A DNA stretch of 64,000 bases from Kuschelorhynchus macadamiae (lineage: Eukaryota; Arthropoda; Insecta; Coleoptera; Curculionidae), in NCBI GenBank assembly GCA_030620095.1, contig JAUTXW010002403.1:186001-250000 (forward strand). The letters run 5' to 3'. The notes below the pieces were generated by a model. It made no database searches and had not been told where the DNA came from. It was given only the letters and a program-made list of their open reading frames with translations. Position 1 is the stretch's first letter; every line of letters starts with the position of its first letter. This document shows, one piece after another, positions 1 to 11,795 of the stretch. Made by a program: the position numbers and the translations under genes.

Positions 1-218
1 CCTCGTGGTTCAACGAAACGAAACCTTCGAAGGTCGCTGTGCGAGGCATCGATAGCGGAATAAACATGAACATTCAACGAGTTTACACGCTTAGAATAAT
101 AGAAGGAATTTTCAAATTTAAAAGAAATTAAAAAAATATAAATTATTTATTATTTTCTGTTTGAAAATATTTATTGGGGGGTCATTGACCATATGACCTA
201 ATGGAGGAGCCGCCACTG
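1..218. mobile_element. hAT-like MITE, right part, cut by window edge
   Basis: This stretch matches the right part of the element at 27414-27940. Both share the cctcgtgg(t)tcaacgaaacg segment, the cgaggcatcgatag segment, the catgaacattcaa segment and the end gagccgccNCTG. The terminal gagccgccactg (rc CAGTGGCGGCTC) resembles hAT-type tips. The left end lies outside the window. No coding sequence is seen. Confidence 0.6.
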
Positions 219-263
219 ATAAGATGTACAATCCGTGACCACATCACACACATAGAGTGTACC

Positions 264-1312
264 CATGATATAATAAACGGAAGGTATGATATCTAGACGG
301 TCTCAGATGTATCCGGTTCGCGCAGTGACGTCTTGCGTGCGTAGATTTTTAAATTGCTTATGGAGATGCATGTCGTTTCTAGCGTTTAGACATTATATTA
401 CCATTTTTTTTTTCAATTAAAAATGTTTTTCTAAAGGAACATTGACATATAACTAACTAAAATAAAAAACTTATGACATGGTAGTTATATATTTATTTAA
501 TAAAAATACAAAAACCATACTAAGAAAAGAGTTAAGGTTGTATAAAATTCGACAGTATTTAATTTTATACTGTTGTTTTGTTATACGTGTTTATATTTAG
601 TTCAATTTAAAACTAAAAATGCTATATTATATGTGTTTTTTGATAAGTACAGGGACGTACCTAAGTCCCATTTGAGGGGAGGAGGTCTAATTAATAAAAA
701 TGCAGGTATGAGAGGGAATAAAACAACACACACTAAATAAGTTTAACCTTTATCACACAGTCACAAGCTGCTGTTTGTTCCTACCTATATTGTAGGTTAT
801 TATATAAACAAATAAAATTTAAATAAAATAAAGCCTTATTCTAGTTGAAAAACTCTTTCTTTATGAAAAATGTCGACTATTTCGTCCAGATTTACATTGT
901 TCTCCTTTTTGATATAGATTAATGACATATAGACATCTTTAACAAAATGCATTGAGCATATCCGCGCCCAATTTTGAAATTTGTATTAAATTTAGCTTTG
1001 CGTTTACACAAGCGTGTTCATTCATGTCAACATTTTTTGTCTTTAGGGAAAGTAAAAAACCTTGTATTCCGATCAAAATTCTTTGCCGATTATCCATGTC
1101 ACACCCGAACACAGCATTCCTCATATTTACTGTTGTTTAATTAAATAAATACAAAAAAGGACACAGCAATCCGCAAACACTTTTAAACATCAATCGAAAA
1201 TGCACTGAAATCATATGGCCAAAGGTCAATGACAGCCGGCGTTAACCACGCGATGACGTAGCTGAGCCAGATGGGCATGCGCGATAACTTACCTTCGGTT
1301 TATTATATCATG
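264..1312. mobile_element. Non-autonomous DNA transposon with 9-bp target duplication
   Basis: The ends are inverted: CATGATATAATAAAC at 264-278 and its complement ending at 1312, extending inward through (G/C)GAAGGTA. The element is flanked on both sides by GAGTGTACC (255-263 and 1313-1321), a perfect 9-bp target duplication. Nine-base duplications are typical of Mutator-like (MULE) elements, so this is probably a non-autonomous MULE-type element. The interior has no convincing coding sequence; the 61-62-residue open frames at 939-1140 are antisense to each other and resemble nothing known. Confidence 0.7.
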
Positions 1313-1321
1313 GAGTGTACC

Positions 1322-1783
1322 TACTTCAAAATTTTTTTAACTGGGTTAAGTGGCGGAACGTGTAAAGCGAATCCAGGTTCGAATCCAAATAGGCGCACAT
1401 ACTTTGACAATCATGTGGTCGATTTTAAAGGTGGCAGTCCACACAGGCCAAAAAAATAATAGAGGGTGGGAAGTGGAAGGAGGATTGAAAGAGTGACCAA
1501 GGACTGTGGTTCAGTTACGCCTGGTCGCGGAAAGGAGACTTAATTTAAATAGTAAATACAAAAAGAATAATTTAAAAGTAAAAGCATGCTGTTCGATGTT
1601 CGTGCAGTAACATTTTCTTTTTTTTGTTTAATCCAAAGCCGAAATTTTCTATGTAAACGTATTTTAATTATTGGACTGCATTTCCGGTTAGGCTTCTTCT
1701 TTTGTTTTAATGTGAAAAGTGTATCACACTAAATTTAGGTAGTTCTAGGTTAGGAGCATTCATCATTACAGCTATTACACAAA
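1322..1783. other. Intergenic; possible tRNA-like SINE fragment
   Basis: There is no gene. Around 1345-1390 the text ggttaagtggcgg followed by ggttcgaatcc resembles split A and B boxes of a tRNA-derived SINE head, but the spacing is short and no cloverleaf forms, so it is not called as a tRNA. Confidence 0.25.
1775..1783. repeat. Target-site duplication, left (TTACACAAA)
   Basis: The nine bases TTACACAAA directly precede the left end of the Mutator-like element and are repeated perfectly at 5814-5822 directly after its right end. Confidence 0.9.
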
Positions 1784-1844
1784 GGCAGTGACTCCCCGTC
1801 CGTTAAACGGACAGCTTATTTTAATTCCCCGCCCGTTAAACGGA
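1784..1844 (+). repeat. MULE left terminal inverted repeat
   Basis: It starts ggcagtgactccccgtccgt and contains the palindromic core twice, at about 1798-1812 and, diverged, at about 1829-1842. The outer 29 bases match the complement of the right end exactly. The doubled palindromic core may be a transposase-binding site; that is inference. Confidence 0.85.
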
Positions 1845-2024
1845 CGGCGTTTGTTATTTAGTTATCCGTTAAAAAGAAATAGATAGGGAGCGTAACTGTG
1901 TTCTCCTGTTCTTGAATTTTGAATACAAAATATAATTTTAATATTGTCTGTTTATTTTATTTAAACTAGAAACTTATAAGTCCATGGAAGGACAATTTTA
2001 GTTTTTTCAGCTGTGCTTAATTTA

Positions 2025-5000
2025 TTAAAAGGCTTCTTTATTTTTTTTCTTCTTTTTTGGTAATCCGATTGCCGTGACATCACTACCAGCAGGTCTTCCT
2101 CTTTTTTTAAGAATTGGTGGTAACTTTATACTATTTATATTCATGCTATTTTCACTGACTAAAAAATTAAAAGAAATACTTTAACATCAATAAATAATTA
2201 AAATTAAGCTGGCTTACCTTCCGTATTATTTGGTGTAACCATAACTCTATTACTACAGTAATCATGCTCTTCAAGATTGAATTGGAGATCTGATGTATCT
2301 AGAAAAACACATACATAAAGCAGATTAACCAACATTTATATTTCACAATATTACCTTGACTCCCTTCTCCACAAGCAACATGTGTTGTTTCTGAAAATAA
2401 AATAAAATTTTTAAGGCTCACTGCGAGATTATTTTGGGACTTTAGAATCATAATTGTATTTTCAAACACCATATACTCAATATTATTTGGTATTCAATTA
2501 ATATTAATTATTTATTTAGGGTTAATAAATAAGTAATTATCAAATTACCTTCTATTACTTCATCTGCAACACTGTCAATACTGCACCTATTGATTTCGTC
2601 TCCTACTGGAATTTCTATTAATCCTAAAAATAATAATATAAGAGTTTAAGAGGAATATCTAAAATACTATTTTTTAATCAAAAACTGAACAAAGAATGAT
2701 GCCTAAGAATGATAAAAACCTACCTTTGCTATCTTCTACATCAAAAATGTTAATATCTATGTCAGTTTGATCTGGTTGTAAAGTGTTTGTTAAACCTAAA
2801 AATAAAATTTTGGGATTACTTTTTAAACATTATATGATAAACTACAGAACTAATACAATTATTTCTAATAAGAGGCACATATCAACTAAATTTAAAAGTT
2901 TTACTAACTACCACCACCTGGTTGAATAATATTGTTGCTAACAGCAAGACCACCATCACCTAGCTGAATGTTCTCCTTACCACCACCCTCTTCAACTGTT
3001 ATATGATACCTATTCATTTGCAAAAAGTTTTTCACAGAATCTAAAGTTTCTAGAACTTTCTCAAAATTATATCCTGTTGCCTCAGAAGCCAAAGATGCAA
3101 TTTCTTTACATTTCACAAATGCTATTCTATATTTTTGCTGCTGATTCAACACTTTAACATTCTTTGGAGATTCTTTGTCTATACTTAAATTTAAATTTTC
3201 AACTGCAAGCTGCTGGAGTATTGAGGGATCACTCAAGTTTTGAAAATATATCTGATTTTTAAGAAAGTAGTCTCTAGTCCACCTTTCTTTAACAATTTCC
3301 TTATTAAAAAAAGGCTCATTTAAATGATGCAATAATTTAAAAATATGTTTACAGGGAAGCCCCATACTGTTAAAAAAATAACATGAGCAAGAATGTTTGG
3401 ACACCTTGTATTCAGTTTCTTTATTTTTAAGAGTAAAACCTTCTTCAGTCACTGTTATGGCGAATGTCTCTGAATTTTTCAACTGATGTAATACTTTGTC
3501 AAAAGCATATTCTGTCAAATAATTGAAAAAATCATATTCTGGGGTACCTCTACATATATTTCTAACAGGCCTTTTATTAAGTGTTTCTGCCAACCTATTT
3601 TTCCTTTCCTTTTCAAGGGATTTTAAAATAATAAATAAATGCTCAAAAAATTCTCCTAAAGAACAATTTTTTTCAATAACCATCTTCAATTTCTGGTTAA
3701 TTGCTTCAACCCTATTATTTGTTCTATTTAAAAAATTTAAAATGTTCTCGCCTAAATGAGGACACCACTCCTCGTAAATATTAAGCCACTGTTCTTGCAA
3801 ATATCTCCAAGTACTCTGTGATACTGACCCCTTAATTTTATTGCAAATCTGATCAAAATATTTTTTATTGCTAGCATAGGCTAGTTCCTGCAATAATTCT
3901 AAAGTAAGAATTCTCTCCTCATTAGTTATTTTCATTTTTTCTGTAGTGATTCCCTTTGAAAAACTTTAAACACATGAAATATGCAAATTAAAATTTGAGC
4001 GCTAGGAAAACATTCTTTAAAAACTGCTCTCTCAGACCAATCCTTATCAGCCATTATAGTCTTAGTTTTTTCAACTTGGGTTTATTTCTTTAAATTTTTG
4101 AAGGAACCATTTTAAGCATTCATAGTCTTCTGAAACCAAAATTGAGACAGCTACAACTTGACTTTCTCCACATCCATCCTCAATTAAAATTAAGTAAACA
4201 GGAGTCCTTATGTTCAATAATTTGAATGTCCCATCAATACATAATAATTCAGGATAAGCTTCCATTGTAATTTTCATTGTGGGTGTACAAAAAAGAAGAC
4301 CTTTAAAAATATTGTTGGTATCCACCAATAAATGACAGTCGGAACCTGGAAAAATACAAAAAACTTAAGTATTATTGCTAGCAAATAGCAAAAAAAGCAA
4401 TGAAACCATTAAAGTAGAAAGAATAATTACGTTTAGAGACTTATGGGGGGTAATACAGCTTGTGCTTCAAAATTAACCACAAATTTGTATGAAAGCATGT
4501 TTTACTGGAACAAAACAGAAATTTTGATGGAAGAGTGGTATTCGGTCGGGTATTTTATAAAATTCTCATCATTCATTATCTCTACACACATTCAGAAATA
4601 AGACTATTAGGAACAGTTTTTTTAAAAGCTATGGAATTATTGTGGTAGTCCTTGCAACTGTAAAATTATCGTAATTCTATGAAAATTGTACACCTCTTAT
4701 GTAAAAATATTCAGAAACCTCAACTCACCAAATTTTTCCCGAATTGCAGTAACAGCAGTTTCAACAGAGTTTTGATATTTCAGTTTATCTCTGTGTTTTA
4801 TGTTTGAAAGATCTTTCAAGCTAATTATTTGTTTTGTGTTGCCTTCTAATTCTTGTCGAACTAGATGTTTATTTGCCTTCAAACTTAATAACTTTTTAGC
4901 TTGCTGTCTGACTTCTTCAGGTAATTTTCTTTGTTGGGGCAGATGTTGAAACAAGTGTTTGTCTATAATGTGGTTATGTAGTGTATCAATTGAAACAATT

Positions 5001-5638
5001 TCTAATTCATTGCCGTTTTTTGCTACTCTAAGTGTAACATTTGCAGGACATGCAATATCTTGTCTAAAGGTCTTAAAAAGTAAATATTATGAATCTTCAC
5101 ACTTGAGAATTGAGGTATTGGCTTTCATGAAGCAAAAAATGGGGATATTAGTGCAAATTTTTGTATTTGGTTCAACAAATAAATTGTTTTACACTGAACT
5201 TGACTAGGTATCTTGAACCTAAAATTATTTTTAAAAGGAATAAAGTATTTGTTCTCATTTCTTGGCAAATATATGACACATTATATACATATTTAGTTTG
5301 CCTTTTTCCCTTTCCAGATGGTATAAAATTCTTGCCACCGTGGATACAAGAATATTTTAACTGGTAATACTGTAAATCTGGATTTAAGTATCGTTTGACT
5401 ACTCTTTTGGCGGTTTCGATTCGACGACTATCCCTTCTATAAAATTGTACATAGCGATTCTTCGTGTTATCTTCTAAAATAAATTTATGGAGTGCTTTTA
5501 ATATATGCTTATTTTCTCAAATACACTTTTGTTTAGAAGAGTTAACTTACCCAGTATTTTATCAAATTCTTTTGCAGAACTGAATTTGTCTCCTTTCTTT
5601 AATTCTATGGGAACATTAATAGTATTTAGACTATCCAT
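2025..5638 (-). pseudogene. MULE transposase with SWIM zinc finger, nine exons, two frame disturbances
   Basis: I read nine exons on the minus strand: 5638-5551, 5473-5289, 5071-4729, 4345-2912, 2795-2724, 2623-2549, 2390-2355, 2298-2218 and 2158-2025. All junctions are GT-AG, phases agree, and the total is 2448 nt (815 codons plus stop). Exons 2-3 give the FAR1/WRKY-like N-terminal part (FYRRDSRR, YSCIHGGK, HLPQQRKLP). Exon 4 carries the DDE core (LLCIDGTFKL) and a SWIM finger, CSCYFFNSMGLPCKH (near 3355-3400). The last exon encodes an AT-hook-like KKRGRPAG followed by a lysine run and ends KEAF. Within exon 4, about 3950-4080 is readable only in another frame (MADKDWSER, FHVFK), so two 1-base indels that restore the frame shift the segment holding a conserved acidic site. 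The related host family is ZSWIM1/3-like. These could be real mutations or assembly errors. Confidence 0.85.
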
Positions 5639-5757
5639 TATTTTAACTTAAATAAACTCATAAAACAAAACAACGAAAAACGCGCGCCAAAACAATGGAA
5701 TAACAGAATAAATTTTGACGTTTTATTTGGAGGTTAGGAAACCTGGAAACATTTCCT

Positions 5758-5813
5758 TTAACGGATCGCGAATTAAAATACGCCGTCCGTTTAACGGACG
5801 GGGAGTCACTGCC
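5758..5813 (-). repeat. MULE right terminal inverted repeat
   Basis: It ends ggacggggagtcactgcc, the exact complement of the left tip, with the palindromic core gtccgtttaacggac at 5785-5799. A partial second core (aacggatcgcgaattaaaata) corresponds to the inner copy on the left. Confidence 0.85.
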
Positions 5814-5822
5814 TTACACAAA
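5814..5822. repeat. Target-site duplication, right (TTACACAAA)
   Basis: Perfect partner of 1775-1783. Confidence 0.9.
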
Positions 5823-6839
5823 ATTACTATAAAAAAGTAAAAGAAATTATTGCTAAATCATACACATATAAACATTTTTTAGATAAAAAATAATAAAATG
5901 AATTTCAAAAAAATCCACTAAAAGTGAAAAATAATATTTTATTCCATATTGAAAATTTTACTGTGTGAAGTCAATGCCAAATTTATTCTTAATTATGTAA
6001 TTACAAAAAAATATTTATTGACTGCTTTGATGTCTAATATTACAATTATAATGTCTTGTTGTCTGTGCCAGCTTCACAGGTGGAATAAAATATAATTTTT
6101 TACTTTTTAGTAGGTTGTATTCTCTCTATAATTTTTGTATTTCATCCTTTTTAGTTCTGTTTATACAAGTTTTATTGTAAAAATAAGATTAACAAGTTGC
6201 CACTGCGTTGATTGCATATGTAACATACATACTTTTTCCTGATAATATGGCGAACGCAAATATTGCTTAATATCGCATTATCTAAACAATTCCAAATTTC
6301 ACCATTCGACTGGTTTTAACATATATTCAATATTTTTGCTACATAACCACTCTGGCAATATTCTGAATACTCTCTGAATAGTAAATTTCAACAAACTTTG
6401 TTTATATAAATAAACTATATATCAGAGCGGCTCCACAGTCACGGAATTACTAATAATTTAATCGCTTTTGAATTGATAACCTGCTCCTGTTTTCTTCTTC
6501 TTTAATATTTTTTTTAACGCTCGGGTCCTAGAGGGTCATTTCGTCAAGCTCCTGTTTTTAATTCGATTGAAAAATGAAAATAATAATTGGCAATTCGGAT
6601 TAGTGTTGGGCAATAAGGCAGTTTTTGTCGGTTGAAGAATTTGATTCTAACCTTGCTGGAGATTGAAGGTTAATATCCAATCACTTCATTACGAACATTT
6701 TTAAAATTTGTTTTTAATCACTTGATTAATGACAGCACTGACGTCACCGATGCACATGATCTCTGAAATTTGGCAATGTTGGTGGATTAGTAGTCCTTCT
6801 GGTTTAACTGGCAGCTGACAGAAATATCTAACGCGCGAA
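5823..6839. other. Intergenic, no gene seen
   Basis: AT-rich DNA without a credible exon. At about 6604 the text agtgttgggcaa resembles a hAT tip but I found no partner. Confidence 0.4.
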
Positions 6840-7330
6840 ACACAATGAAGCTTCCGTATTCGTTACGTAAAAACTAACCTACAAAAACGAAACTTAAAAA
6901 GGAAGTACACATACAAAAACGGGTGATAATTCTAATGTTGGGACTAAATATAATTATTTATAACCTATAGTTCAAAAAATTATCTAACAATACAAAAAGT
7001 GAAATTACGTTTGACGTAAATGGACGGAACGGAATGATGTAGCTTTTATTGTGTTCCACGCTTTAGCTCTGTAACGCCTGGAACACCATGGAATTCCCGT
7101 TAACACGTTTAACGTAAAACGTGACCTACAAAAACGAAACTTAAAAAGTACGAAATACACATTTGTAGTACAAAAATTATAATTTTGACGTTGGAGCTAA
7201 ATGTAATCGATTATAACCTATATTTCAAAAAAGTATCTTAACAAAACACCGAAAAACATAAGGTTTGATGTAAATGGACATAGACAATTGACGTAATTTC
7301 CATTGTGTTCCACGCGTATTGTTTGACGTT
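6840..7330. repeat. Two tandem copies of a ~250-bp unit
   Basis: Both halves contain acctacaaaaacgaaactta (about 6877 and 7124), then a shared series: gacgttgg-like text, gactaaatataat/gctaaatgtaat, ataacctata, gaaattacgtttgacgtaaatgga/ataaggtttgatgtaaatgga and ttgtgttccacgc. The offset is about 248 bases and the copies are clearly diverged. The function is unknown. Confidence 0.7.
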
Positions 7331-7648
7331 AAACGCTTTCATATCTATTCTATGGTTATTTGGACTTGGGAATTATAGACATGAACTAAATTCGGCTAAA
7401 ATTTGCTTTGTTGCCAAATGTACTTTATTTACAGACTTGTGAACCTAAAGGTGTTAGAGGTGTTTTAAGCTGGGTAAAAATAAAAGGCCAAAATCTTAAA
7501 AAAAGATTGTTCAGTAACAATTATTTCCATACTTTGTTGACAACTAACCATCGATTTAAATTAGGTTTACTGAAACCTGCGATAATAAATATAATTTTTG
7601 CTTATATTTAAAATTAATGGCAAATTTATATAAGAATAAATTATGATA

Positions 7649-7804
7649 CAGGGTGTCTTATTAAAATTGTTATTTATTGTATAGCATTTTAATTAATTGA
7701 TTAGTAAATTGTAAGCCAAAATTTGCATTAAAAAATCGCACACATCTCTGAAAAGTGAAATGATGGTTTCGTGAATGATATTTGGATTATTATAAGACAC
7801 CCTG
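7649..7804. mobile_element. 156-bp MITE, CAGGGTGTCTTAT inverted ends
   Basis: The left end cagggtgtcttatt and right end ataagacaccctg are inverted copies, a form common in Tc1/mariner-type insect MITEs. It is non-coding. A clean TA duplication is not evident on both sides. Confidence 0.75.
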
Positions 7805-10373
7805 TGTATAGAGACGTATTATTTAATAAGTATAAGGTTTGAATAAAACTGTCAAAGCAGGTTTGTTAGAAACTACGCACTTGGTTAGTTTTGAAATATA
7901 AAATAAAGACAATATAAATAAAACTGAATGTTTGTTGACAGGGACTGTTCAAGAGACGAAATCATTAGGATGGCAATTGTTTGAATTTTCCAACATCAGA
8001 ATATTGATTTACTCACAAATATACAAATACTCTTATTGGAAATAAATAAGCATTTATGTGTTAGTTTATAGGAAAAAAATATTATTATTAAATGACATGT
8101 TTAACAGTAAACAGAAAATAAAGTTTTATTAGTCTATATTTCTAGAGTAGCCAGCAGAAGCTCGACTCTATAAATATATTTTTTGAAATTTTCCATCTAT
8201 GTATTTTTATAGATTTCCAGCTCAGGCGTCCGTTTTAGAAGACGGGTCTATCATATTATGAGTGAGGATAAGAATAGTTAGGACTGAAAAATGAAGCATC
8301 TGTGAAATATGTTACCGGAATGGTCGAATCTGCACATGCGCAAACCATATGTTGTTAAAAGTTAAGTTGTATCTACAAATTTAGACAACTGTTATAAATT
8401 AAGGATTGAAAAGAAATACTATCTCCGGAATATTGAAGTGCGCAACTGATATTCGTTAGCAGTCAATATTTATTTATAACGGAACTTAATATACGTAATT
8501 ATTATTAAATTAATTACTAACTATTCTAAAGAGATATGCAACATTCTGCAACCATGTGGCAATCTGACAGTGACGACATGGCTTCATTTGTATTTATATT
8601 TTTAAGTCGATTTTAAGGACGCTGCCGGCACAATGAAGAACTATTAAAAAATAGTCCTAAATTAAATAATTTGAAGAATTATACAAAATTATACAATATA
8701 ATCTGCAATGCCAGCAAGGAGAATAAAGGAATTTTTAAAATTCATTGATACAACCATTTTCCACCTTGCAAGTTAGAACATACCTAAAGAATTAATGTCG
8801 AAATTTTAAATTAGTATTGAATGGATAGCAAGCTTTTTTTAAGTTAGCGGGTAGTCATTATTCGTAAATTTTTCTGAACACTTCTACCGAAGTTTAGAAT
8901 CAAAACCACAGATAAAAAATTTGGCATCACACAACAAAATTCCAGGAAAACTAGTATGGCGTGTTATTTCGTCTCACTTGCTCTCTTTTGTAAATTCTCC
9001 CAAGTAGAAATTTATTCTTGAGGAAACGAAATCACTCTGATATGCAAAAATTCTTGTATCAGTTTTCATGACTCTGGAAAATCATATAAGTCGTTTTCTG
9101 TTACAAGACGTGGTTGGCGTGCTAGTGCATATGTTTAACACACGTTAATCTGGCAGCGGAGTGTACCTTAGTCGGCAGCAGTGTATATTGATACATCGTT
9201 TAGAACAGTTGATCCTTCCCCACGTGCCTTGCTTTCACGTAACAACTCCTCGAAAGCTGGTCGTTTCGTTTTCACAAATACGTGGAAGAAGTAAACGAGA
9301 GGAAAGTTATCCTTTAATCATCTTGTTTTATGTATTGAAGTTTCTCTCACATTATATGTAATAATCCTATTTTAAACAGTTTTGCTCAAGTAACTGACCT
9401 TGCAAATCAAACCCCCCAAGTATGTAATCTCACTTCTCATAATTGTTTCACAAGTAGGTGGAAAATGTATAAAGGAACGTACCTTTCACAATATTGTGGC
9501 GTGTGTCTGAGTGATAGGTTCTCGTGTATTAAAAATTACTCTGTTTGAAAACACTGTGGAAGTTGGTAAAATTCACTTCTCTTATTTAATCTCAGACAGG
9601 GTTTTAAACTTAAAAGAAAAATCTTTCCGTTACGAAAAAGTAAGGGTATGTTAAAGTTAATGTGATGAAACAAATGTGGATTAATCTCTAGATGTTATAA
9701 CTGTTTTGGTAGCATATTATCATGGGAAACTTAGTGATTTGAACTAGCGGAAGTGATAAAAGAAAATTGCGTTTCTTCTCAGGTTTTCTAAATAGGACTT
9801 TGTAGTTTAAATCATTTGGTATCAGTGATATTTTCTGATTTGAATTTCTTCATTTCAATTTAAAACAAGGTGTATGTATTGAGATATTTTGTCGCACTAT
9901 TTATTTGACTATTTACATACTAGATTTGACTGTTTAATTTAACCGGCAACTGTTTAATAATATTTATTTTTTTTTTTCGTTAGCCTATATTTAGAATAAA
10001 TTGTTTTGGTTATTTTAAATTGCTGCATTTGTGTTCGAAAACTTCACAATTGCTTTATTTGAACTAGAACTGTTTCTAGGGAACGCACCATGTTTGCACT
10101 TATCGTTCATCCGCTAACTTTAAAGGAATAGTACTGACCTGTTTCGCTCATATTTGTATAGATTTTTTCGATCATTGTCTATTGCAAAATTATTTATCAA
10201 TACATTCCAGTATATTTTTTGTAAAATGCCTTCAATATTTTTATACGGCGTTAATAGTAAACAACCTATATCCCCTCTCATAAATATTTGGTCTATTACC
10301 TAGGTTTCTCCGTTAAGGGTGGAGCACAATGAATTTTGTTATATCCTTTTTTGTAATATAGGTTATATTTACC

Positions 10374-10403
10374 ACATCACAGAAAAATAGTGTTATATTT
10401 TTC
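10374..10403. repeat. Short perfect hairpin
   Basis: CACAGAAAAATA and TATTTTTCTGTG are perfect complements separated by six bases. There is no adjacent gene, so a terminator or regulatory role cannot be argued. Confidence 0.45.
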
Positions 10404-11263
10404 TGTGACCACGTATATAACAATACCGGTACTACCTCCTTTTTTAAGTTTCATTTTTGTTGCTTTGCTTTCAAGTTAATCGAATCCTAGATTTACATTG
10501 TGTTCCAGGCTTTATTCGGTGTTGTGTTGACATGTCAAAATAAATGGCGATGAAACGTTATAACCAGTATTCCTTCCGGTAATAAGCGTTTTCCACTGAG
10601 GTGAACAGAGTGTACCTTTTTCAAAAGCGCTACTATAATAGATTAGAAAAATGCGTTTCGTTCATGGATTTGTATAAACTTCATTTGACATTCATAATGA
10701 CTTCATTATAAACTATAGTTTAAATAATTGTGGCTTTAAGGTTTGTCGTTGTCGGCTCTATTATTACAAATGTTTTTATTGCTCCTTTTGGCGGTTATTT
10801 ACAAATTTTAATCTTACTAAAATGCCTATTTTAAAACATTAGCTAAAGTTTATTTTTATTTTCCCAAATATTTAATTAGACTGGCTAAAATATTACCCTA
10901 AATACATACGAGCTTAGTTTACTCAGAAAACTGAGCACAATACACCGTAATATAAACAAGTTGAACCTGATGCAATCTGGTTATTTTGCAGCTTTTTTAT
11001 ATTTAACATATATAGTTGTAGAGTATTAAATTCTCAAGAAAAGGTTTAGCACTATATATGATAGCATTATAACATAACCTTATAAATTATGTTACAAATG
11101 GTTCTTGTTATTCTTTGAATAAATATTTTTGTATCAAACCGGTTTCATTTTATTTCAATTCATTACACCTGTGTTAACTTTAATCCGTTTGTTTTACAAT
11201 AAATATAGGCCTGTTTAACAAAATTCATCACAACTAGTGGTTTGGCGCTTGAATCTGAGGCTA

Positions 11264-11795
11264 TGTTAGAGATGGCCGGAATCGAATCGATAAAAAAGAC
11301 TCCCGAATTGATTCTTGTAAAGCTCTATTTTGCATCTTGAATATTCTAAAGAACCTAAGAGCAATTATATTGAATCTACCGTATCTGAGCTGGCAAATAA
11401 CCGCTACAATAAAGTTAAGCCAATAATAAAAAAAAACGAAGAATTAAGGTTGATAGAAGAAGTTAGAGGCTATATTATTTCGTTTATTTTTGTCTAAAAA
11501 AAACATAATCTAACATTGTTTTTTTTTTAGTTTTAACTTTGTTATTGCTCCTAGGCCAATAGATTACATTTAAATTGTATCACACGAAGCACAATCAATG
11601 ACAAAATATATACCACACATATCACAAAAGTATAGCTACGCTCTAGCTATATTTTCTGTGGCTCTGTTCATTCGATTTTCATATGATTATGAATCGTTTT
11701 AAACTAACTGAATATTTTACCAAATCGATTCACTGAAAAAAAATATTGAATCGATTCGATTTAACCGATTTTTAAACATGTTTGGCCATTCCTAT
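11264..11795. repeat. Possible degraded inverted-repeat element with cgaatcgat motifs
   Basis: agatggccggaatcgaatcg on the left and the complement of gaatcgattcgatttaacc...ggccattcc on the right share the ATGGCC and GAATCGA blocks in inverted order. The match is patchy, so this is a weak call. Confidence 0.3.

Larger units (their letters stand above)
1784..5813 (-). mobile_element. Mutator-like (MULE) transposon, 4.03 kb, complete ends
   Basis: The element is bounded by inverted ends starting GGCAGTGACTCCCC and flanked by a perfect 9-bp duplication, TTACACAAA. It encodes one minus-strand, nine-exon transposase with a MULE DDE core and a SWIM zinc finger (2025-5638). The terminal repeat contains GTCCGTTAAACGGAC, itself an odd-centred palindrome. 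The left end carries a second, diverged copy of the motif (about 1827-1845). Perfect target duplication and readable exons argue for recent insertion, but two small frame disturbances (3950-4080) suggest this copy is no longer active as written. Confidence 0.9.

Noticed and set aside
1345..1420. Possible tRNA gene with ggttcgaatcc box B
   Set aside because: No complete cloverleaf or acceptor stem; at most a tRNA-derived repeat remnant.
6604..6630. hAT tip-like agtgttgggcaa
   Set aside because: No inverted partner or target duplication was found.
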